Shown here in pieces: positions 11,643 to 22,191 of a DNA stretch of 64,000 nucleotides. The translations under genes and the position numbers were made by a program. The stretch spans positions 2,170,001 to 2,234,000 of the forward strand of contig MCGE01000002.1 of the NCBI GenBank assembly GCA_002105175.1. Reading direction: 5' to 3'. Under the pieces are notes generated by a model. That model did no database searches and had not been told where the DNA came from. It saw only the letters and a list, made by a program, of their open reading frames with translations. The stretch is from Absidia repens (taxonomy: Eukaryota > Mucoromycota > Mucoromycetes > Mucorales > Cunninghamellaceae). Position 1 is the stretch's first letter; each line of letters starts with the position of its first letter.

Positions 11643-12931
11643 ATGACTATTACTACCACTTCTGCCAATGATAGCAACAAGAGCCATTGGTCTGTCGATT
11701 GCGCTATGGAGGAAGATCACCTGAATTTCACAGACACTCTTTCTCAAAGCTTTTTATCACCTTTATCAACCAATCTGCAAGACTTGGATGAGATGGATTA
11801 CCCAGCAGCACTAGGGAAAAAGAAGCTAACTCAGCCATTACCGGTGTTTGAAGAATCGCCGTCTGATTACTCGTTACCTTCTATGGGGGATAACAGCATT
11901 TACGACGATTTCAATAATTCACCTCACACATTAAACGGTGGCACGACGTTTGTAGGTCCCATGGATATACATCATCATTCACAAAGACACTCGATGCTGG
12001 CTGGTGGAAGCAAGCAGTATAACATGTTACATCTCCAACAGCAATCAATTTATCATCCATCACCTCTACCACAGCCATCTGGTCATGCACTCAATCCTGA
12101 TTATCCTTCTTCATCAACGTCATTATCATCCATTACATCCAATCACACCGGTGCTACAGCTTCATCTGGATTTCCTATGTCCGCACCTGCAAATATTGGT
12201 TATGATTTCCACATGAATGGTCGATCAATGGAAACTTCACTTGAATCACCTTCCACCAATATTACTTCACAAGGTCATATGACTTTACCTCCGCAGCAGC
12301 AACGTTATCAATATCAGCAACAACAACATCTAGCAGACCTATCTCAAAGCGTAGAGGATGATTATTCTATGCAAGTCAAGTAAGTTGGAGTGACCAGACT
12401 ATAGTCATGGTTAAAAAAAAAACACCTTACTTGATATCTATCGTCAAAAGTTATCTAACCTTTTGTTTCATCTGATTATTAGCTTACAAGCCATGATGGA
12501 AAAGAGAAGGCGCCGCAGGGAATCTCACAATGCTGGTAAATATCGTGATATATTGTTCTATCACCTCTGTACCTGATCGTTATCGGTTCGTATACAGAAA
12601 CTCACTCGTTTAATTTTATCTTATAGTGGAACGACGGCGACGAGAGAATATCAATGACCGAATCCACGAATTAGGTTGCTTACTGCCGGAATCTATGTTG
12701 GAAGAAATCACAAATGCGAACAACCCTGGTGGCCCTTCACCGACGACTACATCTGTTGGCGGTGACTACAATAGCAACAGCAATATCACTAAACCAAACA
12801 AAGGGGCAATTTTACGGAAATCAGTAGACCACATTCGACTTTTGCAACAGGAAGCCAGTACATATCGACAGCGAATCAAGGAACTGGAACTGATCTTGGA
12901 ACAATGCAATGCCAGCAAGCAAGGAAAATAG
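11643..12931 (+). CDS. bHLH transcription factor, MiT/TFE-like, with short zipper
   Basis: Nuclear DNA-binding protein of 364 residues from three exons (11643-12379, 12483-12535, 12627-12931; 1,095 nt). The N-terminal 240 residues are Ser/Thr/Gln/His-rich and look disordered, with Gln runs near residues 217-230. The basic region [18 protein letters not shown] has the H-x3-E-x3-R contact pattern of E-box (CACGTG) binders, and INDRIHELG plus [17 protein letters not shown] match the helices of MITF/TFE proteins. The loop is unusually long, about 40 residues (Asn/Gly/Pro/Thr-rich). A short amphipathic tail ([13 protein letters not shown]) follows helix 2. Intron 2 falls inside the basic region. 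A different fungal bHLH class such as SREBP is less likely, because the SREBP-specific tyrosine in the basic region is absent. Confidence 0.88.
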
Positions 12932-13869
12932 CAATCCCTTTATTTTATTCCACATTATTTATATTATATATGTATACAATAGCCTCTTTATATATTTGTA
13001 TGTACTTTCTTTTCTTCTTTTCTTTCCTATCCTGCCTCCCACACTCTCTTTATATATATATATATATATATAGTCACTTCTTTGTATCACAAACCCTTCC
13101 TTTTTGTTAAATTTCTAGTACAATCCCCTTGTCAATATATCATACATTTTGTCCATAATGTTAATAAAGATGATTTATGACCGAACTTATTTTATCAATT
13201 ATTTTTATTTTGTATGGTTTTTATCAATGTTTGTATTGCTTTATTATTATAGTATATATAGATCTAGAAAACTGTCTATCAAATTGAAATTGGGTATCTG
13301 GTGTTTCGTACATGGGTTGGAATCAATTTCAATTTTGGAAGTTCTATCTAAAAAAAAAAAAGCTTGTAACTCTGATGGGAGGCAGCACATGCTTGCACAG
13401 ATGATGGCAAACACAGGAGAAAATTATATTACGATAAATAGCTATAAATATGATTGATCGTAATGAAGTGTTTTATTAAAATCTATTCTGTTAAAGTAAA
13501 AAGTCGTCAAATCGCTGTAGTGCACAGTTTAGCAGGAATGTAAGGAAAACTTTACTAGTTGTAAATTTTTCCATATTACTTAATCTCCAACCGTCCTGGA
13601 AGGCATAAAGCAGGACAATCCCAAACATAAATGCTAGCTGTCAGGTGGGAGAGGAAGGTTCTTGAAGTGTAAGTTTAATGAAATTAAACCCCTTCCGTCA
13701 TTTTGCACCTCAATGGGTGGCCGTTTGCGCTCAATTGGCTTTTGTTCTTTCATTATTATATCATATGCTAAGAAAAACAAAACAAAAAACCAAATGAAAT
13801 AATAACGAGCTGGATATATACAGTATGCTGGAGATTATGCTTACGGTACGGTATTGGCTCATTGGTACG
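12932..13869. other. Intergenic after bHLH gene
   Basis: 3' flank and gene-free DNA. It contains a TA microsatellite at 13050-13072 and AT-rich sequence with no conserved frame. The segment 13500-13760 is less AT-rich than its surroundings but shows no recognisable RNA or protein. Confidence 0.4.
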
Positions 13870-14760
13870 AAATGTAGAGGAAATAGGACACATTTCATAT
13901 TAAGTGATCTATATAGGCAAGCACTCTACAGCATAGGTTTATTCATATGATTTGTTAAGCATGAAATATAACTACATTTATAATAAGTAATCTAAGGCTA
14001 TCAACTAGTCCCTGGGGCACGAATGACAGAGTCATTGTGGGTAAACTGGCGAGGAAATGCTTGGTAGGTCATTCAAAAAGCAGCTACAATAGCGACATTA
14101 TTTATTGTACGTTGAGTAAAACGACAGTTAGTCAAAAGTCATATTTATTGAAATATATTAATAAATATTGAAACTAAAGACGAGGGGTTCATTGTAAAAA
14201 GAGATTTAATGGAAGGATCTATTGGAAGAATCATGGGGAAGACTAATGCGAGATTTGCAAATTGGCTAACGCTAATCTGAAAACATAATTGTAAAAGGGT
14301 TCTAACGTATAGTGCAGTACAAGGTATGAGAAAGAAAGCCTAATAGGACATTCTTCATTGAAGCAATAAAAACAAGTATATTTTATTCAGATCTAGGCGC
14401 AAACTGTGACAACTAAGGCTAAACTAAGCTAATAATAATGGCCCCAAGAAGCCAACTGCTGATGCATCCAAATCCTAGATCCAAAAAGAAAGGGTTTCCC
14501 CATGCATCTTGTAATCCCTAAGCTGAAACACCTTCTAAACTAGACCTGATACTATTCTAAGTCCAACATGACTCCATAGAAGTTGAATGGTGAAGAAAAA
14601 ATGACCGGAAAAAAAAATTGAAAGAAAGGGAGAAGGCGGCAAAAAAACAAAAAGCAAATCGGAAGTAAATAAAAATTCACGTGGTCGGGATTTGAAGTCT
14701 TTCTCTGATGATTGATTTGCCGCACGATGGACACAAAAAAGGAACCCGATTATTTTTTTT
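13870..14760 (-). repeat. Dispersed repeat family, copy 1 (long form)
   Basis: On the reverse strand this copy runs: head TTCAAATCCCGACCACGTG (near 14678-14696), polypyrimidine stretch, GGTGAAG-flanked ATTCAACTTCT, the ATGGGGAAACCCTTTC block (14479-14503), TTAG-rich stretch, AATAAAATA (near 14380), and a distal block with CCTCGTCTTTAGTTT and TTCAATAAATA (14140-14190). The same blocks in the same order occur in the copies at 41700-42260 and 55440-56410. The ends are not marked by a clear target-site duplication. Confidence 0.75.
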
Positions 14761-15678
14761 TAACAACAAGCAGCAGCATGGTAGTTCTCACCTCTTGAAA
14801 GCAACTGACATCATTATGCATTAACAATGTGTTTATTCTCTGTTAATAACTACTTAAGTCTCACGTTGAAGCGATTCTGTCTAGTCGAGTTTATTCCTGA
14901 CTGTAGAATAGCTTTCCCAGTCTTACCGCACCGCAGGTGTTTATCTTATAATGTTATATGCTATTTTATTCTCCATCAAGTTCATACACTCACAACCCTA
15001 ATCACCTCTTCTTTAAAATAGACAGTGCCAGTTAGTATTAGTGTACCACATTAGTTCAGTTGCCATATGAATCTATATATGAATAAAACATCTTTTTTCT
15101 TCTCAATGTCTCAGTGTTGCAATTCTTCAATCTGTCAGCCAACCCGACCATCTTCAAATGCCGGAGGCTTTTATATATATAAAAGAACAAAAACTAGCTA
15201 CTTAGCTTTGTTTCTTTTCATTGTCAAGCAAATTATATATATATTTATATCCTTTGCATTTTCTGTATGTCACAGTTTTTTTAACATTCTTATTGGCTGC
15301 ACCTTATGATATGTTGGTAAAACTAAAATATTGAAACACAAGCGACAAACAGTGAGAATGGAAATATATAACCTTCCTCTCGACAGCACGTTAGTAACAA
15401 TGACAAATTTATTGATATGATAGTAATATTTATTGAGTACTTAATTCTACTGATGATTCTCCACGTCACTTTCCCTATAAAATAACATACCATGTCAAAA
15501 CACTGACCGGGCCTTGATCAACTATCAAAATCAAAAACTAACCGTGTAAAGTGTACCGTGTTCCCGTCATTATCATTTACTTTGGTAGCCAGCATGCCAT
15601 AAATATCATCATCTTTATGACAAACGCTTGCTGTATGAATATTTTTGTTATTGCCATTGTTTACATAGTACCCCAAAC

Positions 15679-15719
<41 letters not shown>

Positions 15720-16033
15720 TGTTTAGTATTTACAACCCATAGAATACCGTCATCAGCAATCCAAATACACTCCCTTTGTCATTCCCAGAATATTTTTTTA
15801 AGCCATGAATCGTGACATCACTTTCGAATTTCTAAACACTCCAGTAGAGTAGCAGAGCTTTATTTTCAAATAAAAGGGAATCTTTAAAAAATACAAACGA
15901 ATAGCAGACATTATTGATACAATGATAAATATAAGAATATAACTAATAATGATACTAATACTAAACTAATAAAGCGTACTGATAAATGCATAAATAAAAA
16001 ATCTAAAAGGTAAAACTACCACTAAAATGATCA
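14761..16033. other. Gene-poor spacer with TA microsatellite
   Basis: AT-rich DNA 3' of the calcium exchanger gene. The clearest feature is a perfect (TA)18 tract at 15681-15716. Short open frames here are rich in Phe, Ile and Tyr and look random. No RNA gene was recognised. Confidence 0.45.
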
Positions 16034-18110
16034 CTAATGGCCACTAATAGCAGTACTGGTGATAGCTTTTGAGGCAGAGTTATCGCTGGTAAGTCCACCA
16101 GATGCGTTGTCAGGATAGTAATAAAAACTGATGGCAATGATAATATAGATGGCAAACAGCATCAATCCTAAGTACATAAAAAAAAGTGAATACAAGGTGC
16201 ATACTATATCTTTTTTATATATCGATTACCTTCCAACCAGTTGCTTTTTCCATCCATGATCAAGTAATTAACCATAACTACAGCAATAAACATGACAGCA
16301 GTTTCGTATATGTTGAAGTATAAGCTCATTTCGACGTTGATCCCCCACCCAATGATCACCATCAGAGGAGTAACAAGAAGGGCGATCTGCATACTGCTAC
16401 CAACAGCAACCCCCAAAGCCAAATCCATCTAAAAAAATAATTGTTGAGTAATCAGATAGGGAGAGTACAAATAATTCTACCGTAATACCTTATTCTTGTA
16501 AGCAACAGTGACAGCAGTAACATGTTCAGCAGCATTACTATATTTATTAATTGGAAAGGAATGACATGATATGAGATCAGTATCTGAGTAGGCGAAAGAG
16601 TTTCTTATTCTTACCCAACGATTGGTAGCAATATAAGTCCAACAAAAGTTTGACTAATATGCCATTGCTCTACCACCACTTCAATAGCACTGACCAAAAA
16701 TTCTGCACAGACAGCGACAAGAGCAGTCGTCACCAGTAACCTTATCAGTTAAAGAAAAGCAGAAAAATTAATTTTAATATACCAAATTGAATCGCCGCTA
16801 CACATCCCACATCTACTTACAATATGATAGACATCCAAAAGGGCATTTGAGGAGTTTCTTCTTCTTCGTGTTGATCATTTTCTTCTTGCTGTTGTTCAAG
16901 AGCATTTTCATGGTCTATAGGTCTTGATAATGGTCGGTGTTCTTCTGTGGACGCTTCCGCCAAAAACTAAAAGAAGTAAAAGCATGTTTTAATCACCGCT
17001 TCACGTTTTTTAGTACCACTTACCAGGTGTTGATGAGTCTTGAGCTACAATAGTGCAAAAAAAAAAAAAAAGTAAGTTAGTTTTAGTTCACTAGCCACAT
17101 CATTTTGTGTAAAACGTGTACCTGGAAGAATAGATATGCAAAATAGACGATCAGCAAAATGATCGAAGTTGCCCGAGAGATGATCAAAATATCCGAATTG
17201 ACAGTGGCAGTACTTTCAGTTCCAAAACTGGACCCGTAGAAAGCCGCTGGAAGGAGTAACGAGGCTGTGGCGATAAAGAGGAGGGAAGCAGATGTTTGGG
17301 CGGCGGTGACATTAAATGTTTGTTCCTTGTAGCGATAACCCCCAAGCCAAAAGCACATACCCAAGACAAGTAAAAGATTTGACAAAATGGATCCCAGCAT
17401 GCTTGCTTGCTATGTAGTGTTGAGAATAATAGATTAGTATTTATCACATATACAAGAACTCATTATTAAAGTACTTACGACAACAATCACGAGGTTTTTA
17501 GTGAGAGCAATAATCGACACAATCAGTTCAACAGCATTACCAAAAGAAGCATTTAATAGACCGCCAACTACCTAGATGGCACCCCGAAGAAAAAGAGGAA
17601 GGTTCGATTTTTTCGAGCGACACAAACGAAATAAACTAAATTTAGTAAAAATACATGGATCGGTATCATCCTCATGATTTATTAGATATAACTTACTTCG
17701 CCTGTATATAAAGCCAATTCTTCCGTAGCAAATCCCAGTAACTTTGCGAGAGGTACAATAGCAATAAAGTTGAGTACAAAAGTAATAGTAGGACTCCATA
17801 CAAAGTGGGACGCGATGCCAAAAGGAATGAAGATGACAAGTGGGTTGATCCAAGATGACTTGACAATCGCCATTAAGCCTTCTTTAGCAGTGGGTTTATG
17901 ATGAGGTTGACGTAATGTTGTGTTGTTTAAAGCAGTGTCCGTATTTTCATTGCTGTTTTCTTGGTGAGACGACATGGGGTCGGTACTACTGGAGCTACCA
18001 GACTTGACAGGGTCATTCAACTGTAGTTTGCTGTCATGATCGCCTTCTAAATGGTGAGAGGTGGTTTCAGATGTTGTGATTGAGTACTCAGCGTTATGAG
18101 TTTGTTCCAT
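16034..18110 (-). CDS. Vacuolar Ca2+/H+ antiporter, CAX/VCX1 family
   Basis: Multi-pass membrane exchanger that loads Ca2+ into the vacuole using the proton gradient. The start ATG is at 18108-18110. The first 90 residues are a polar, Ser/Thr/His/Asn-rich cytosolic tail, then hydrophobic segments begin at [18 protein letters not shown]. The two family-defining repeats are present: [17 protein letters not shown] (17500-17560) and [15 protein letters not shown] (16490-16540), followed by [18 protein letters not shown]. The conserved acidic residue in GNAVE is expected to be catalytic. It ends [12 protein letters not shown] at 16034. Several short introns interrupt the gene, and an acidic, Gln/Glu-rich cytosolic loop lies near 16860-16960. 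It stands alone, with the DNA ligase next in the same orientation. Confidence 0.93.
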
Positions 18111-19213
18111 ATTTTGTAAGTTTGTGTTCGCTGAGGTTAATTTCGATTACTATTATTTTTTTTAAACAAAAAAAAAGAAAAAAAAAAAGACAAGAAAAAC
18201 AAAAGAGAAAAGTGTGAAAATCGAAAAAAGGATGTATTTTGCTTTTTATCCCAGTCTGGATAGATCAGTAAAAAGTTCGGAGCAACATTATACATTATAC
18301 CACCTTTTTTGGAAATAGGTTCTCTCCCAACGAAATCGAAAAGCTTGGCCTTTTCTTTTTAGGATTGTTCTGTTCATCAGCCTCCACCCTATAATATATT
18401 ATCATACCCGTTCGTAATACAATTAAATCTCCGGATTTGGTTTTTAGACGCAAAAGTCAAGACCCAGGTATCCCATTTTTCGTATGTCACTTCTTTATTT
18501 GGTAAGCTCGGCTCATGATATATCATTCATACTTAGCCGAAAAAGAGCATACAATTTTATTAGCCACACACTCCATCGATATTGCTAATGTGCTATTGCA
18601 ATACTATTCTGAATTTATTATATCATACTATAATTAATTATGGTTTATAAATCAATTTTGCCTTTTGTACAAGTGAAATCTGTTCTATTACTTGGTAGTC
18701 CAAGATGCCGGATTATTAGTACTATAAAAAGAATCAGCTCGCCAACCAATCAGAGCTTGACCGCTGTACGTCCGCTGTTATTGCCCTCTTTTTTTTTTTA
18801 TGAAAATGGCGAGGATTGATCACTGTCAAATAATGATCAACTTCGAGTTACACAAAAATGGATTTCGATCACCATGACTTTCGGATACCTTGTGTTTTAA
18901 CATCGATATCACCAACCAATATAATTGTCCTTTTGAACATATAAATGTGTGCATCATATATTAAACAAATGCATTAACTAAAACACACAGCCTACAAAAC
19001 CGGTCTTATAACAGTAAATCAATCCGTTTCATTTCGAGATAACGTAGTCTCATCCATCATCACACCACACACTCTTTCTTTCTTATACGTACAGTAACCC
19101 TTTCCTAAAACTCAGAATACAGTAAAAGAATAAATATATACATTAAAGATGATGCTTTATTTCAAATATATAGGGTTATATTCTATCTAAAATCTAAAAA
19201 ACTAAATGTTCTA
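18111..19213. other. Intergenic, calcium exchanger promoter to ligase 3' end
   Basis: Purine-rich A tracts at 18160-18210 lie directly upstream of the exchanger start. Further right are CCAAT boxes (for example ACCAATCAGAG near 18745) and AT-rich sequence. No gene or structured RNA was recognised. Confidence 0.45.
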
Positions 19214-21044
19214 CTAATCCCGACCACCTTCATATACGGCTTTCACAGATGGAAACCGAAGAGAGAGATTGCCACTGTCGCCGAGTGATTCCGAGAAATA
19301 CCGAACAGTAATTTGTTTGCCAAGGATAAGATGAGGGTTGTTCGCATAATCTAATCTTTGTTGTAAAGAGAATCCTGAGCCAACACCAACTTCATTCCCT
19401 ATATATTGTTACAAAAATAAAAGTAAGTAGAAAGGTAGCATCACATTTAATTCTAGTCACTTATTTTACCTTTGTGAGTGATCACTACACTAGTCATTAC
19501 TTCCTTTTGTTGCCCAGTATCCGGCATTCGCATTGTTCCAGTTTCGATCCGTTTAACAAAATATTCAGCATCTTCCCACTTCTTGATCTTTAACATATTT
19601 CGACTAAGTAAATATAATAACCACAGTGAGTAAATGTTCATTTTCCCTATAACGCTATTTTTGCATATTTGTGTCCTTACCTTCTTTTCCCTTCATAACT
19701 GACATTTTTCCGTACAATCAGTCCTTCCCACCCGAATCGACCCACCTTCTCTTTCAATGCCATCATTTGCTCTTTCGAAAAGACCGGCGTTTGTTTCACT
19801 AATTGGAGATAATCACCACAATAAGAGCCAACAAGGTCTTTCAATTGCTGTTGCCGTTCATCAAAGGGTGGCCCGCCTTTCCCTTGTCGGAACACGTCCA
19901 ACGTCACCAGATCGAAAATTTGATAGACTGGGTGATCCATTTCTTTCTTCAGCGTCCGTATTTGCCGTACAGCTGCCAAAAAGTCCTCTTTTCTTGAATC
20001 CTGATTGTCATCAATACCAATTGCATCACAGTCACCGTTATCGCCATCATCATCATCATCATCATAATGAGCAGAAGGATAAACACAGATTTCGCCATCT
20101 AGTACAAAACCGGAGGATAGTTGTTGTTGTTTCAATACATCGTGATTATCCAATAATTGCTGCTGCAGAGCTCGCTCCACCTTTCCCAACGAGTCGAATA
20201 TGCGTCCAGTCCGAGAGCAAAACGTGATCTGTGGTTCATATTGTTGGCCGATATATTGGATCAAAGCAATGCACCGTACGCCATCCAATTTCCGAGAAAC
20301 ATAGCAAGGTACACCTGTACTAGAAATACTGTTCCATAATTTGGTTTCGTCTGAATGTTGCATTTTCATTGCCAGAGACACCTTCATAAATCGTCGATCA
20401 TACAATGTTTGTTTTTGTTGTGATAGTGCCGTTGATGGCGGTGGTGGTGGTGGTGGAGTGGAGGAATTGATATTGAATTCGTTCTGTTCATCGGTTTCTA
20501 ATGTTGCTCCCGTCGGCGTAGTGTTTACATTTTTGTCAGTGCCCTCTAAAAGTCGTCGTATAGTTTGTACAGATACGCCCACTTTCAAGTCGCGGTCCAA
20601 TACGCGCCAAAAGATTTCTTGCTGAGTTGAAGTAACACAGTAGTTTTGATAAAAGCGACTTATGGCACCCAAAGCAGCATGACCTGATAATTGTCGTGAA
20701 GATAAGGCATCCAGTAGGACTTCCAACGAATTGAAGGCATGAGCGTTTTGTGGAGCTGCTGCTGATAAATCGTCCGGCGACTGTAGTTGTTGTTTATTCA
20801 TCCAGGTCAATACCATTTTTGAAGATACAAAATGTCGTCGATGAGGATCGTAGATTCTTTTGAGAATCGCTTGACATTGAGGGTATTGCTGCAAAATATG
20901 CCGCTTTCCAGTCACACTTTGAGTTTGGTTGGCAGCCCTAGCAAGTTGATATAATTGATCTAGCAATTTCTTCGGTGAAGAAGTACTGGTAGAATAACAA
21001 CGGAAATGTAAAACATGAGGATAGGATAGTGTCAAAGTAAACAT
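19214..21044 (-). CDS. ATP-dependent DNA ligase, compact phage-like type, probable mitochondrial targeting
   Basis: Seals nicks in DNA by lysine adenylation. The N-terminus HVLHFRCYSTSTSSPKK has no acidic residues, carries Arg/His and resembles a cleavable mitochondrial presequence. The region after it (LARAANQ..KRHILQQYPQ..LKRIYDPHRRHF) resembles the N-terminal domain of phage T4-like ligases. Adenylation-domain motifs: nucleotidyl Lys252 in SRKLDGVR, FCSRTGR at 275-281, LDGEICV at 315-321, YQIFDLV at 374-380 and EGLIVRK at 440-446. A second exon supplies LKIKKWEDAE, and the last exon supplies the OB-fold ending LSLRFPSVKAVYEGGRD. The total is about 560 residues. Two low-complexity inserts (poly-Pro near 197-203, poly-Asp near 328-333) are odd. 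It is far shorter than nuclear ligases I, III or IV and lacks BRCT or PCNA-binding extensions. Confidence 0.85.
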
Positions 21045-21151
21045 AAAATTTATTGATATGATAAAAGGTAAAATGAAATAAAAAAAAATAAAAAATAAAA
21101 AAAATAAAAATAGCTATCGGAGTGTAAATAAAACTACAGTAGAAAGAGAGT

Positions 21152-22087
21152 CTATCGTTGCTTCACCATGGAATAGAAGAAGTAATGGAAGGCTTCACCC
21201 ATAGTGGTTGTCTTAATTTCCCAGCAATCCCGCTGCAAATGGCGTTTTCGGAAGTGTGGTTGTCCAAATGTAAGGTATAAAAATGCACCGCCTACTTTGA
21301 GTACACGCACCACTTCGTCCACTTCACCTTTCACCTCAGCAATAAGTTCTTCTGACGGTTCCCAGACATCACCTCTGTCACACATTAATGCATCCATAGT
21401 TCCTACATTAACATAAAATGTCAGTACATTCTCATCATGAGCCTATAACTAATGATTTTTACCTTTGTCGATCACTATATCATATGATTCATCGTCAAAT
21501 TTCAAATCCCTGATATCCATTTCCAGCCCTGTAAGTACACGTCAAGTCAGTATCCTTTTACAACTTTTCCCCTAGTCACTTGCGTCAAGAAAAATAACTT
21601 ACAGGTCATTCCCGGTGTATCACCACAGCGCTCTTTCATGTTGTCAATCACTGTCTTTGAATAATCTATATTTGTGATGTTTCTATATCCGTCCTTGTAC
21701 ATATCTTCTCCTAGTGCTAAAAATTAACTTTTCTTTAGTTGTCAGTTCAAGTTTCATGTTTGTTTTTATACTTTGCTAACTTACTTGAATTGCCACACCC
21801 CAATATGAGAATGGAAGAATCCTTGTTCTTGATATGTTCATTGAGTAGTGGTTGGAGTTCTTCATATGTTTTGAACCAGTCAAAAGTCGTATCAGCATCT
21901 TCACTACAACAAGATATTTGTATTAACATAAAGCACGTGGAAGTAGTCAGCATCCAAGTCATTTCCCTCCTCCCCCCTCTTTATTTTGAACTATACAATA
22001 CTTTTGATATCGTTCTTCCCAATACTCTTTAGTCTTGTAGGCAGTTGGATCGTCGGGGACAACGTCGAGTGAAGTAGAAGCCACCAT
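21152..22087 (-). CDS. Class I SAM methyltransferase, EEF1AKMT4/METTL13-like
   Basis: Predicted protein lysine methyltransferase of the group that modifies elongation factor 1A in animals. The start MVASTSLDVVPDDPTAYKTK is followed by EYWEERYQ, the family's N-terminal signature. SAM-binding motif I is ILILGCGNSS (near 21800-21830), then ITNIDYSKTVIDNMKERC, then a D-K-G-T motif (VIDKGTMDALMC), and a C-terminal VLKVGGAFLYLTFGQPHFRK..HYFFY typical of EEF1AKMT4. Short introns (near 21400-21460, 21530-21600, 21720-21780, 21910-22010) split about 220 residues. The substrate is inferred from family resemblance only. The stop is at 21152, 108 bp from the ligase start, and both genes face left. Confidence 0.85.
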
Positions 22088-22191
22088 GATTGAGCACAAA
22101 TTTTTGTAAAAGAGAATAAAAAAAGACATGGATATAAAATTTTTGTTTTTATTTTTTGATCGGAGTTTCTAATTGTAAGGTAATGTCGAAT

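Noticed and set aside
13149..13457. 102-codon hydrophobic open frame
   Set aside because: Tyr/Phe/Ile-rich translation of AT-rich DNA downstream of the bHLH gene, with a poly-Lys tract from an A run; no support as a gene.
15681..15716. (TA)18 tract as an origin or centromere signal
   Set aside because: A simple microsatellite alone does not support either; similar shorter tracts occur at 13050 and 56998.
19757..20227. 156-codon + strand open frame over the ligase gene
   Set aside because: Antisense shadow: the poly-His and His/Arg-rich stretches are the reverse reading of the ligase Asp-rich insert and other coding sequence.
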